From NCBI RefSeq assembly GCF_014489475.1, contig NZ_CP060820.1, forward strand, positions 1,240,001-1,304,000: a DNA stretch of 64,000 bases, given 5' to 3'. A program made the translations under genes and the position numbers. The first letter of the stretch is position 1. Every line of letters starts with the position of its first letter. Below the pieces are notes generated by a model that was not told the DNA's origin, searched no databases, and saw nothing but the letters and a program-made list of their open reading frames with translations. Positions 20,112 through 30,607 of the stretch are shown piece by piece. The DNA comes from Lysobacter terrestris (GTDB taxonomy: Bacteria; Pseudomonadota; Gammaproteobacteria; Xanthomonadales; Xanthomonadaceae).

Positions 20112-20203
20112 TCGTAGCCCGGGTAAGCGCAGCGCACCCGGGGCCTTTCGTCACGCCGCTACGTTCCCCCGGGTGCGGCCTGCGGCCTTGCCCGGGCTAC
20201 GTG
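20112..20203. repeat. GTAGCCCGGG-type dispersed inverted repeat
   Basis: CGTAGCCCGGGTAAGCGCAG opens the element and its inverted partner GCCCGGGCTACG closes it, with a second CCCGGGTGCGG inside. The same family occurs at 30429-30585. It lies upstream of the pyruvyl transferase gene and downstream of maeB. Confidence 0.8.
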
Positions 20204-20256
20204 GCTGGATTCCGGCTAGATCAGCTTCGCTGCTGAAAGCCGCCGGAATGACGAGC

Positions 20257-20285
20257 AAAAAAGCGCCACGCGGTCGGCGTGGCGC
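20257..20285 (-). terminator. Rho-independent terminator of maeB
   Basis: A perfect 9-bp stem (GCGCCACGC/GCGTGGCGC, 20263-20271 and 20277-20285) with a 5-nt loop. It is followed on the minus strand by six U (20262-20257), 8 bp after the maeB stop. Confidence 0.9.
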
Positions 20286-20292
20286 ATCAACA

Positions 20293-22566
<2,274 letters not shown>

Positions 22567-22659
22567 CGCTGGGCACGCATGCGGCAGGGCTCCCGATTGT
22601 AGCCCGGGGGGATTGCAGGGGGTCTGACAGACGTCACCGTGGCCGCCGGGCTCGGCACG

Positions 22660-22788
22660 ACCCCTCACCCTGCGTCGCTGCGCGACGCTGTCCCTCTCCC
22701 CGCAAAGCGGGGCGAGGGGTGCGAGGGCGTTGTTCCTTCTCCCCCCGTGCGGGGAGAAGGTGCCCGGAGGGCGGATGAGGGGCGCTTT
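22660..22788. repeat. Compound intergenic palindromic repeat
   Basis: Two tandem modules of the family seen at 13357: CCCCTCACCCTGCGTCGCTG with a CTCCCCGC hairpin, then CTTCTCCCCC/GGGGAGAAG followed by GGATGAGGGGCGC. The second module ends 4 bp before the stop of the QEGLA gene. Confidence 0.85.
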
Positions 22789-22792
22789 CCCG

Positions 22793-24055
22793 CTAGAGAT
22801 CGAGGAAATCCTCGCCCTGCGCCACCGCATCCAGGCGGATGCGGTTGGCGAACAGCGAGAACGCGAGCATCCCGGCCAGGCCGTTGGCGCGCACGATCCA
22901 GCGCGGCAGCCAACGCGGCGGCACCAGCACGCCGCTGTCGAACAAGGGCTCGAAGCGCTGCACGTCGCCCAGGGTCATCTTCCCCGCGAACAGGCGCCGG
23001 CACAGCAGCAGCTTGTTGTGGCGCAGGGCCCAGCGGAAGAAGGTGTGCACGCTGATCAGGCCGCGCAGGTACACGGTGTCCTTGGTGAAGGCGGCGCCGC
23101 CGGTGGTCGGTACGCCGCGGAACACGCGTTGGGCCGAGGTGAAGCTGTCGGCGTCGCTCTGCCCGGCGTCGCGGAAGTAATGGAACACCTGCAGGAAGTC
23201 GGCGCCGCCCAGTGCCATCGCCACCGCTTCGATGCGCAGGCTGATGCGCTTCATGCGCTCGATGTCGATCGAGCCGGTGATCTGCTCGGCGAACACCGCC
23301 AGGCCCTCCTGGGTCGCGGTCGCGCGCGGCGAGGACAGCGCCAGGCTCGGCAGGTGCGGCTGCTCGCGGCCGTTGAGCGCGGTGAGCGAGTGCACGAAGG
23401 CCTCGTGCTCGATCAGCTGGTGGCGGTCGTAATCGCTGAAGGCGGCACCGTGGCGCAGGCGGATGCGGGTCGCGCCGGCGGCGGCCTTGGCGATGAGGTC
23501 GGGGTCGAGCACGACCTCGATCACGCGCTTGTCGAAGAAGTCATCGAGCGCGGCCTGCAGCTGCAGCTGCAGCGCGGTGGCGGAGATCGCCACGCATTCG
23601 GACGGCGCGAGCAGTTCGCGGTCGAGTTCGTCGGCGATGTCGATGAAATGCCGCGCCGCCTCGCGCGTGGTCGGTCCGTTGCCGGGCAACGGCTCGTCGG
23701 GGCGGCCGAACAGTTCGATCGAATGCGCGGTGACCGCGGGCGTGCCCAGCGCCTCGAGCAGGGCCGCGGCGATCGACCAGCTGCGCGCGGAATCGCACAG
23801 GTAGTGGCCGAGCGGATGGTCGGGGTCGGCCTCGCGCGCGATCGCGTCGAGTTCGCGCCGCGCCTCGCCGAAGTCGTACTTCGGGTACTCGACCACGGGC
23901 AACGCGTAGCGGCCCTGCGCGGCTTCGTCGAGGAAGCGCTTCTGCGCGCTGGCCGGCCAGCTCACCAGGCCGAGCAGCTTGATGCCCTTCACCGCCTTGA
24001 CCATGCGCGCGTCGAGCGCGGAATGGTGGGCGAGGTCGGGGCTGAGGTCGGTCAT
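22793..24055 (-). CDS. QEGLA-motif (DUF1704/MATCAP-like) metallopeptidase family protein
   Basis: A 420-residue protein with HEAFVH (HExxxH) about residue 217 and the name-giving TQEGLAVFAEQ about 30 residues later. These match the zinc site of the DUF1704 family, related to tyrosine-peptidase MATCAP. Bacterial members are labelled flavohaemoglobin expression-modulating, but the substrate is not established. The last 50 residues may form a hydrophobic pair of helices (RANGLAGMLAFSLFANRIR). No operon partner: repeats flank it on both sides. Confidence 0.85.
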   Translation of the reverse strand: MTDLSPDLAHHSALDARMVKAVKGIKLLGLVSWPASAQKRFLDEAAQGRYALPVVEYPKYDFGEARRELDAIAREADPDHPLGHYLCDSARSWSIAAALLEALGTPAVTAHSIELFGRPDEPLPGNGPTTREAARHFIDIADELDRELLAPSECVAISATALQLQLQAALDDFFDKRVIEVVLDPDLIAKAAAGATRIRLRHGAAFSDYDRHQLIEHEAFVHSLTALNGREQPHLPSLALSSPRATATQEGLAVFAEQITGSIDIERMKRISLRIEAVAMALGGADFLQVFHYFRDAGQSDADSFTSAQRVFRGVPTTGGAAFTKDTVYLRGLISVHTFFRWALRHNKLLLCRRLFAGKMTLGDVQRFEPLFDSGVLVPPRWLPRWIVRANGLAGMLAFSLFANRIRLDAVAQGEDFLDL

Positions 24056-24469
24056 GGTGAAACGCCTGCGAGGGCATTCGTGCTTGCCCTCGCCGTTGCT
24101 TCTGCGCGCATGGATGCGCGCTGCCCTTCATGGGGCCCCGTGCGAAGCGGCGGTCGGCGGCGGTAGACCCGCAGGGCGGCGTACACGGATGTACGCCGTT
24201 TTTCGAAGGGACAGGAAGTCCCTTCGAAAAATCCCGTCGCCGGACGCGAACCCGTAGCGCAGGATGCGCGAAGGGCGCGTAGCCCCGGGGTGCCCTTTCT
24301 TTTGGTTATCTTTTCTTTGGGCAAGCAAAGAAAAGTAACTCGCGCCACGGGCGCGAAAGCTGTTGCTGTTGTTACTACACGATCCGAGGTATTAGCAGAA
24401 GCAAAAGCACCCCACCCCAGCCCTCCCCTTCGCTGCGCGAAAGGGAGGGAGAACGGCGGGGTAGCACGC
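24056..24469. repeat. Large intergenic region with two strong hairpins
   Basis: A 414-bp spacer without a credible gene. It contains a perfect 14-bp stem TTTTTCGAAGGGAC/GTCCCTTCGAAAAA (24199-24231) and a 10-bp stem CTTTTCTTTG/CAAAGAAAAG (24310-24335) inside the stretch CCCTTTCTTTTGGTTATC. The latter sequence recurs as an intergenic element in related Xanthomonadaceae, from memory. Its right end has a CCTCCCCTTC/GAAAGGGAGG inverted repeat. Open frames through it are Arg/Pro-rich and look non-coding. Confidence 0.7.
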
Positions 24470-25690
24470 TCAATGCTTCCCATACTTCTCGTCCAGGCGC
24501 TTGTTCAGCGCCTTGCCCTGCACCTTGTCGTCGGCCTTCTGCGCGCGACGGTTGGCCGCCTTGTTCGCGGCCACGGCCACTTCGTCGCTGAGCTTGAGGA
24601 AGTTGGCGAAGCGTTGCGGATCGAGCTTGCCGGCCTCGATCGCCGCGCGCACGGCGCAGCCGGGTTCGCGCTGGTGCTTGCAGTCGCGGAAACGGCACTG
24701 CTCGGCCAGCGCCTCGATGTCGCTGAAGTTCTCGGCGACGTCTTCCTCGCCGGTGGGCTTGAGCTCGCGCATGCCCGGGGTGTCGATCAGGCACGCACCG
24801 GTGGGCAGCGGGATCAGCGCGCGGTAGGTCGTGGTGTGGCGGCCGCGGGAATCGCTCTCGCGCACCTGGCTGGTCTTCATCTTCTCGATGCCGAGCAGGG
24901 TGTTGGTGAGCGAGGACTTGCCGGCGCCGGAAGAACCCACCAGCACGGCGGTGCGGCCGGGCTGCAGCCATGGGTTGAGCGCGGCGACGCTGGCGGGGTC
25001 CTTGGCATTGACCGCCCGCACGGCGACATCCTGCGCGGCGAGCGCGAGCACGCCGACCGCCGCGCTGCTCTCGGTCTCGGCGATGTCGGACTTGGTCAAC
25101 ACCACTACCGGCTCGGCGCCGCCGCGCACCAGCAGCAGGTAACGCTCGATGCGGCGCGGGTTGAAGTCGGCGTCCAGCCCGCACACCACGAACACGGTGT
25201 CGATGTTGGCGGCGATCAGCTGCTGCTTGTAGTGCTCGCCGGCGGCGGCGCGCTTGATCGCGGTGCGGCGCGGCAGCAGCTCGACGACCTTGGCGTGCTT
25301 GGGCGGCGCGCCTTCGATCAGCACCCAGTCGCCCACCGCCGGGCGCTCCTCGGGGGCGATGCCGCCCTTGCGGTAGTTCGCCGGGCGCTGCCACTCGGGC
25401 AGGGATTCGACGCCGAAGTTGTGCTCGGGGCCGTCGGCGACGATGTAGCCGCTGCGGTGCTGCTCGACCACGCGTGCCGGGCGGGCGTGGGGGCGCAGGA
25501 CCAGGGCCTCGCGCCAGGCGGGCTCGGTGGGCAGGCCATCGTCGGCCAGGGGCCAGCCGATCGCCTGCAGGGCGGCGAGCTCGGGGGTCAAACGGGAGCG
25601 GAAGAGGCGTGCATGGCCGGATTCTAGCGGTGCGGGATCGGCCGTGCGGGCGCGCGCCGAACCGGAACGCGACCGCGACCGCGTTTTCAT
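24470..25690 (-). CDS. rsgA: Small ribosomal subunit biogenesis GTPase RsgA
   Basis: A 406-residue circularly permuted GTPase that matures the 30S subunit. It has an OB-fold domain (VLRPHARPARVVEQHRSGYI), then G4 (VVLTKSDI), G1 (GSSGAGKSSLTNTLLG), G2 (SRGRHTTTYR) and G3 (DTPGMREL). The C-terminal zinc site has C-x-x-x-x-x-C-x-H (CRFRDCKH, then GCAVRAA). The start at 25690 yields an Arg/Ser-rich leader of about 30 residues, so translation may begin later. The Lys/Arg-rich tail ends LDEKYGKH. Confidence 0.95.
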   Translation of the reverse strand: MKTRSRSRSGSARARTADPAPLESGHARLFRSRLTPELAALQAIGWPLADDGLPTEPAWREALVLRPHARPARVVEQHRSGYIVADGPEHNFGVESLPEWQRPANYRKGGIAPEERPAVGDWVLIEGAPPKHAKVVELLPRRTAIKRAAAGEHYKQQLIAANIDTVFVVCGLDADFNPRRIERYLLLVRGGAEPVVVLTKSDIAETESSAAVGVLALAAQDVAVRAVNAKDPASVAALNPWLQPGRTAVLVGSSGAGKSSLTNTLLGIEKMKTSQVRESDSRGRHTTTYRALIPLPTGACLIDTPGMRELKPTGEEDVAENFSDIEALAEQCRFRDCKHQREPGCAVRAAIEAGKLDPQRFANFLKLSDEVAVAANKAANRRAQKADDKVQGKALNKRLDEKYGKH

Positions 25691-25768
25691 GCGGCGCAAT
25701 CGCCCCGGCGCGCTGAATCCGCGGGATTTTTCCGCTAGTCTGGCCCGCCCACCTCCGTTGCTGCGCCG

Positions 25769-27019
25769 ATGTCCCTGCCCCCCGTGAAGACCCGCGAACG
25801 CCTGTCCGAAGTCCGTTACGAAATCCGCGGAGAACTGGCGCGACGCGCCCGCGAGCTGGAGGCCCAGGGCCGCAAGCAGATCAAGCTCAACATCGGCAAC
25901 CCGGGCGCGTTCGGCTTCCGCGCGCCGGAGCACCTGCAGCGCGCGATCGCACAGCGCATCGAGCAGACCGACCCCTACACCCACCAGCAGGGCCTGCCGG
26001 CCGCGCGCGAGGCCATCGCCGCCTTCCACAAGCAGCGCGGCACGCCCAATGCCTCGCCGGAGCGCGTGTTCGTCGGCAACGGCGTGAGCGAACTGATCGA
26101 CCTGTCGCTGCGCGCGCTGCTCAACCCCGGCGACGAGGTGCTGCTGCCCTCGCCCGACTACCCGCTGTGGAGCGCCGCGACCATCCTCAATGACGGTCGC
26201 CCGGTCTATTACCAGTGCCGGCCGGAAAACGGCTTCCTCCCCAGCGCGGAGGAGATCGAGGCGCTGGTGTCGCCGCGCACGCGCGCGATCGTGCTGATCA
26301 ACCCCAACAACCCGACCGGCGCCGCGTACCCGCGCGAGCTGCTGGAGAAGATCGTCGCCGTCGCCCAGCGCCACAAGCTGCTGCTGATGGCCGACGAGAT
26401 CTACGACTCGATCCTGTACGACGATGCGACCTTCACCCCGGTCGCGCCGATCGCCGGCGACCTGCCGTGCCTGTCGTTCGGCGGCCTGTCCAAGGTGCAC
26501 CGCGCCTGCGGCTGGCGCGTGGGCTGGGCGGTGCTGAGCGGCGACCCGCTCGCCAGCGGCGACCTGCACCACGCCATGGACCTGCTCGGCGCGCTGCGCC
26601 TGTGCGCGAACGTGCCGGGCCAGTTCGCGATCGAAGCGGCGCTGCACGGCGAGGACACCATCACCCCGCTGTGCCTGCCGGGCGGGCGCCTGTTCGAGGC
26701 GCGCCGCGCGGTCAGCGAAAGCGTCGCGGCGAGCCGGCACCTGGAGCTGGTCGCGCCGGCCGGCGCGCTGTACGCGTTCCCGGCGGTCACCGGCGATGCC
26801 GCGGTCGGCTTCGACGACCACCGCTTCGCACTGGAACTGCTGGAAACCGAGGACGTGCTGGTGGTGCCGGGTTCGAGCTTCAACGTGCCCTACCGCAACC
26901 ACTTCCGCGTCACCCTGCTGCCGCAGCCGGACGACCTGCGCGAAGTGTTCCGCCGCATCGAACGCGTGCTGGACCGCTACGCGGAACAGGCGCAGGCGCG
27001 CCGCGCCGCGGTGGCGTGA
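25769..27019 (+). CDS. PLP-dependent class I aminotransferase, AlaA-like
   Basis: A 416-residue fold-type I aminotransferase. It shows the IKLNIGNPGAFGF opening typical of alanine-synthesising AlaA/YfbQ enzymes, NPNNPTGAAYPRE, MADEIYDSILYD (PLP-binding Asp) and the catalytic Lys in FGGLSKVHRACGWRVGW. The terminal carboxylate-binding Arg is in FRVTLLP. It likely interconverts pyruvate and glutamate with alanine and 2-oxoglutarate. It is divergent from rsgA with a 78-bp spacer and no operon partner. Confidence 0.9.
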   Translation: MSLPPVKTRERLSEVRYEIRGELARRARELEAQGRKQIKLNIGNPGAFGFRAPEHLQRAIAQRIEQTDPYTHQQGLPAAREAIAAFHKQRGTPNASPERVFVGNGVSELIDLSLRALLNPGDEVLLPSPDYPLWSAATILNDGRPVYYQCRPENGFLPSAEEIEALVSPRTRAIVLINPNNPTGAAYPRELLEKIVAVAQRHKLLLMADEIYDSILYDDATFTPVAPIAGDLPCLSFGGLSKVHRACGWRVGWAVLSGDPLASGDLHHAMDLLGALRLCANVPGQFAIEAALHGEDTITPLCLPGGRLFEARRAVSESVAASRHLELVAPAGALYAFPAVTGDAAVGFDDHRFALELLETEDVLVVPGSSFNVPYRNHFRVTLLPQPDDLREVFRRIERVLDRYAEQAQARRAAVA

Positions 27020-27105
27020 AGATGGCGTAGGCGGGCTCAAGCCCGCCACCGCACCGTCGATCCGGCGTGGACACGGCGGGCCATGGCCCGCCCTACAATG
27101 CCGCC

Positions 27106-27732
27106 ATGGACGCGGCCAACGACACGCTCAGTTATCTCGCCCTCGGCGACAGCTACACCATCGGCGAAGCCGTGCCCGAGGACGGCCGCTGGCCGGTGCA
27201 GCTCGCGCGCGCGCTGCGCGAGGAAGGCATCGCGCTCGCCGACCCGCGCATCATCGCGACCACCGGCTGGACCACCGACGAGCTCGACTGGGGCATCGAT
27301 TCGGCCGAGCCGCTGGGCAGCTTCGACCTGGTTTCGCTGCTGATCGGCGTCAACAACCAGTACCGCAACCGCAGCGCGGTGGCGTACGCGGAGGAATTCC
27401 ACACCCTGCTGCAGCGCGCGGTCCGCTTCGCCCGCGGCCGCGCCGACCGGGTGCTGGTGCTGTCGATTCCCGACTGGGGCGTGACCCCGTTCGCCGCCAG
27501 CGACCTGCGCGATGCGGCCACGATCGGCGCCGAGATCGACGCCTTCAACGCCGCCGCGCGCACCATGTGCGGCAAGGAAGGCGTGGCCTTCGTCGACATC
27601 ACTCCGGCATCACGCGAACACGGCACCGAAGCCGGCATGGTCGCCGCCGACGGGCTGCACCCTTCGGCGGCGATGTACGCGCTGTGGACGCAGGCCGCGC
27701 TGCCGGTCGCGCGCAAGCTGCTGGCGCAATGA
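27106..27732 (+). CDS. SGNH/GDSL-family hydrolase
   Basis: A 208-residue protein with block I LALGDSYTIGE (catalytic Ser), block III GVNNQYRN and block V DGLHPSAAMY (catalytic Asp and His). No signal peptide is visible, so it is probably a cytosolic esterase or acyl hydrolase. The ATG at 27106 is chosen because the conserved strand begins 10 residues later; an upstream in-frame ATG/GTG adds a repeat-like leader. Its stop overlaps the next methyltransferase start (ATGA), suggesting a common role. Confidence 0.88.
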   Translation: MDAANDTLSYLALGDSYTIGEAVPEDGRWPVQLARALREEGIALADPRIIATTGWTTDELDWGIDSAEPLGSFDLVSLLIGVNNQYRNRSAVAYAEEFHTLLQRAVRFARGRADRVLVLSIPDWGVTPFAASDLRDAATIGAEIDAFNAAARTMCGKEGVAFVDITPASREHGTEAGMVAADGLHPSAAMYALWTQAALPVARKLLAQ

Positions 27733-28430
27733 CTGCCAGCGCGGGCGCGACGCGGCCGCTGCCGCGCGAACAGGTGCGCGCGATCGCGAACGCCTTCCTG
27801 CCCGCGCGGCCGTGGGGCAACTACTGGGACCACTGCTACACCCGCGCCAAGCTCGGCAGCGATCCGCTGTACCCGGGCGTGTGCGATGCGCTGCGCGGAA
27901 CCACGGCGCCGCTGCTCGACCTGGGCTGTGGGCTCGGCCTGCTCGCGCACGCCCTGCGCGCGCAGGGCATCGCGCTGGCGTACCGCGGTGTCGACAACGA
28001 TGCCGGCAAGGTTGCCCGCGCCGGGCGCGCGGCGTCGCGCGCGGGCCTGGCGGACGTGGATTTCGCCACGATCGACCTGGCGCGCGAATACCCGACGCAT
28101 CGCGGCAGCGTGGCATTGCTCGACGTGCTGCAGTTCATCCCGCCGCAGGCGCAGGCGCGCGCGCTGGATGCGGCGATCGCGATGCTGGTGCCCGGGGCGA
28201 AGCTGGTGATCCGCACCGGCCTGGCCGACGGCAGCGGTCGCGCACGTGTCACCCGCGCCGTCGACGTGCTCTCGCGCGCGGTGGGCTGGATGAATGCCGG
28301 GCCGTCGCGCTATCCCGATGCGGAACAGTTGCGCGCCCGCTTCGATGCCGCGGGCCTGCAAGCGGAATTCACCCCGCTGTACGGCGATACGCCGTTCAAC
28401 AACTGGCGGGTGGTGGCGACGAAGCTGTAG
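27729..28430 (+). CDS. Class I SAM-dependent methyltransferase coupled to the GDSL hydrolase
   Basis: A 233-residue protein with motif I PLLDLGCGLGLLAHALRAQG (about 58-77), VDNDAGKV for the strand-2 acidic residue, and SVALLDVLQFIPPQ. The opening PARPWGNYWDHCYTRAKLGSDP resembles a family found beside acyltransferases and hydrolases in lipid-modifying clusters. The 4-bp overlap with the GDSL gene implies co-expression. The substrate is unknown. Confidence 0.8.
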   Translation: MTASAGATRPLPREQVRAIANAFLPARPWGNYWDHCYTRAKLGSDPLYPGVCDALRGTTAPLLDLGCGLGLLAHALRAQGIALAYRGVDNDAGKVARAGRAASRAGLADVDFATIDLAREYPTHRGSVALLDVLQFIPPQAQARALDAAIAMLVPGAKLVIRTGLADGSGRARVTRAVDVLSRAVGWMNAGPSRYPDAEQLRARFDAAGLQAEFTPLYGDTPFNNWRVVATKL

Positions 28431-28447
28431 GCGTTGCTACGCCGATG

Positions 28448-28576
28448 TTCTTCTCCCCGCCTGCGGGGAGAAGATGCCCGAAGGGCAGATGAGGGGCGCT
28501 TCTGATTCTTGCGACGACCCCTCACCCTGCGTCGCTGCGCGACGCGGTCCCTCTCCCCGCAAGCGGGGCGAGGGGA
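28448..28576. repeat. Compound intergenic palindromic repeat, partly coding
   Basis: Module one (28448-28500, CTTCTCCCCGC hairpin and GATGAGGGGCGC) and module two (28519-28576, CCCCTCACCCTGCGTCGCTG and CTCCCCGC hairpin). Module two is read through by the convergent deacetylase gene and supplies its last 17 or so residues and its stop. Confidence 0.88.
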
Positions 28577-29388
28577 ATGGCATGCTGCGGTTGTGCATCA
28601 ACTGTCGGCCCTGCAGCTTCGATCTCTTCCGGCAACAGCGTTCCGTAGCCGAGCGCATCCAGCCGCTGCAGCAGCAGCGCCAGCGTGTCCACGTTGCGCC
28701 CGTGTTTCGCGCCTTCGTGCAGCAGCACGATCGCGCCGGGCGCGAGGTCGCGTTCGATCCGCGCCACCACCGTCTGCGGATCCGACGCCAGTGCGTCGAA
28801 GCCGCGCGCGCTCCACGCCACGCGGGCGAGGCCGTGTTCGCGCAGCGGCGCCGCCACGAACGGATTGGCCATGCCGACGACCGCGCGGAACCAACGCGGC
28901 GCGGTGCCGGTGATCGCCGCGAGCGTGGCCTGGTTGGCGGCGACCTGTTCGCGCATTCGGTGCGGCCCCAGCGCCCAGAACCACGCCTGCGGATGGCCCT
29001 GGCTGTGGTTGCCGATGCCGTGGCCGCGACGGACGATCTCGCGCACCAGCTCCGGCCGTTGCTGCGCGCGCTCGCCGACGACGAAGAACGTGGCGCGCGC
29101 GCGGTGGCGATCAAGCAGGTCGAGCACGGCCGCGGTGTCGTCGGACGGGCCGTCGTCGATGGTCAGCCAGACGCGCTGCTCCGCGCCCGGCAGCCGCCGC
29201 AGCACGGGGCTGAACATGCGCGAATCCGGCTTCAGCGTGCCCCACAGGAACGGCAGGTGCGACAGCAGCATCGCCGGCAGGCCCCAGGCCCAGCCCAGGC
29301 GCCACCACACCACCGCGACCGCGAGCTGCGACAGCAGCAGGCAGGGGATCCAGGCGTGGGGGTAGCGAGGGGGGCGATGCAGCGACAT
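28522..29388 (-). CDS. Polysaccharide deacetylase (NodB-like), membrane-anchored
   Basis: A 288-residue protein. Two hydrophobic stretches at residues 13-45 (WIPCLLLSQLAVAVVWW, LPAMLLSHLPFLWG) probably anchor it in the inner membrane. The NodB domain has motif 1 TIDDGPSDD and motif 2 NHSQGHP (metal ligands Asp and two His), and LLHEGAKHG near the end. It removes N- or O-acetyl groups from a glycan. Met at 29388 is preferred; a Met four codons earlier is possible. The C-terminal residues from about 272 (LAPLAGRGTASRSDAG) come from a dispersed repeat, so the original stop was lost. Confidence 0.87.
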   Translation of the reverse strand: MSLHRPPRYPHAWIPCLLLSQLAVAVVWWRLGWAWGLPAMLLSHLPFLWGTLKPDSRMFSPVLRRLPGAEQRVWLTIDDGPSDDTAAVLDLLDRHRARATFFVVGERAQQRPELVREIVRRGHGIGNHSQGHPQAWFWALGPHRMREQVAANQATLAAITGTAPRWFRAVVGMANPFVAAPLREHGLARVAWSARGFDALASDPQTVVARIERDLAPGAIVLLHEGAKHGRNVDTLALLLQRLDALGYGTLLPEEIEAAGPTVDAQPQHAIPLAPLAGRGTASRSDAG

Positions 29389-29437
29389 GGCCGCGATCAT
29401 GCCGGCCCGCGCCGATCCCACGCAACGCGGCACCGCG

Positions 29438-29466
29438 CTGAAAGCAGCGGCGCCGAAGCGTAAAAT
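29438..29466 (+). promoter_or_regulatory. Predicted sigma70 promoter of the glutaredoxin fusion gene
   Basis: CTGAAA (29438-29443), a 17-nt spacer and TAAAAT (29461-29466), 28 bp before the ATG. Confidence 0.45.
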
Positions 29467-29493
29467 TCGCCCATCCCCGCTCCGGAAGCCCCC

Positions 29494-30423
29494 ATGTCCC
29501 TCGACCCCGCGCTGCGTTCGCGCATCGAATCCCTGCTGCAGTCGAACCGCGTCGTGCTGTTCATGAAGGGCGAGCCACGCGCGCCGCAATGCGGCTTCTC
29601 GGCCAAGGCCGTCGCCGCGCTGGCGGCACTCGACGTCGACTACGCCCACGTCGACGTGCTGGCCGATGCGGAGATCCGCGAAGGCATCAAGGCCTACGGC
29701 GACTGGCCGACGATCCCGCAGCTGTATGTCGGCGGCGACCTGGTCGGCGGCAGCGACATCATCGAGCAGATGGTGAATTCGGGCGAACTGCATTCGCTGC
29801 TCGGCCTGCCCGCGCCCGACCGCACCCCGCCTTCGATCACCATCACCCCGGCCGCCGCGGCGATGCTGCGCGACGCGCTGGCCAATGCCGGCGACGGCTA
29901 TGCGCTGCAGGTCGACGTCGACGCGCGCTTCAACGCCAAGCTGCAGCTGGGCGCGGTGGACGCCAACGCGATCGCGATCGAACACGACGGCATCCGCGCG
30001 CAGTTCGACATGGCCAGCGCGCGCCGCGCGCAGGGCATGAGCATCGACTGGGTCGACGACGAGCGCGGCCGCGGCCTGGTCATCGACAACCCGAACGCGC
30101 CGCCGAAAGTGAAGGTGCTGGCGGTGGTGGAAGCCCACGCGCGCGCCGCCGCGGGTTCGCTGACCCTGGTCGACGTGCGCCCTGCCGAGGAACGCGCGCT
30201 GGCAGCGGTGAACGTGCCGTTCTCCGTGTTCGACGGCGAAGGCCTGGTGCACCTGGAGAACCTGCCCAAGGACACGCCGCTGGCGTTCCTGTGCCACCAC
30301 GGCGGGCGCAGCGCGCAGGCGGCGGAGCATTTCCGCGGCCTGGGGTTCCGCGACGTCTACAACGTCGAAGGCGGGATCGAAGCGTGGGCGCTGGAAGCCG
30401 ATACGCACGTGCCGCGGTATTGA
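29494..30423 (+). CDS. Monothiol glutaredoxin (CGFS) - A-type-like - rhodanese fusion
   Basis: A 309-residue three-domain protein. Residues 5-105 are a Grx4/GrxD-type monothiol glutaredoxin (FMKGEPRAPQCGFS, then WPTIPQLYVGGDLVGG). Residues 110-205 resemble an IscA/HesB A-type iron-sulfur carrier (SITITPAAAAML to IDNPNAPPKV), but the three cluster-binding cysteines are absent. Residues 210-305 are a rhodanese domain with active-site LCHHGGRS. Grx4 proteins insert or relay 2Fe-2S clusters. The middle domain may be only structural. I know of similar fusions in Xanthomonadaceae from memory. Confidence 0.9.
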   Translation: MSLDPALRSRIESLLQSNRVVLFMKGEPRAPQCGFSAKAVAALAALDVDYAHVDVLADAEIREGIKAYGDWPTIPQLYVGGDLVGGSDIIEQMVNSGELHSLLGLPAPDRTPPSITITPAAAAMLRDALANAGDGYALQVDVDARFNAKLQLGAVDANAIAIEHDGIRAQFDMASARRAQGMSIDWVDDERGRGLVIDNPNAPPKVKVLAVVEAHARAAAGSLTLVDVRPAEERALAAVNVPFSVFDGEGLVHLENLPKDTPLAFLCHHGGRSAQAAEHFRGLGFRDVYNVEGGIEAWALEADTHVPRY

Positions 30424-30428
30424 GGCGA

Positions 30429-30585
30429 TCCCGATGAATGGATCCCGGGTGCGCTGCGCTTATGAAGGGATCCCGGGTGCGCTGCGCTTATGAAGGGATC
30501 CCGGGTGCGCTGCGCTTACCCGGGCTACAACGGTTTCGATTCATGCCTTCGTAGCCCGGGTAAGGCGAAGCCGCACCCGGGGATG
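30429..30585. repeat. 28-bp tandem repeat and GTAGCCCGGG inverted element
   Basis: GATCCCGGGTGCGCTGCGCT recurs at 30441, 30469 and 30497, an exact 28-bp period joined by TATGAAGG. The last copy runs into CCCGGGCTAC and a facing GTAGCCCGGGTAAGGCGAAG near 30551. The unit is the half-element of the repeat seen at 20112, locally amplified. Confidence 0.9.
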
Positions 30586-30607
30586 GCGCGCCGTCGACGC
30601 AGATCGC

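Noticed and set aside
24052-24483. 143-codon minus frame in the QEGLA-rsgA spacer
   Set aside because: It reads through palindromic non-coding sequence, has no recognisable domain and no ribosome site.
28522-30408. 628-codon minus frame extending the deacetylase across the glutaredoxin gene
   Set aside because: The extension is antisense to the glutaredoxin fusion and crosses the promoter; the conserved deacetylase begins at 29388.
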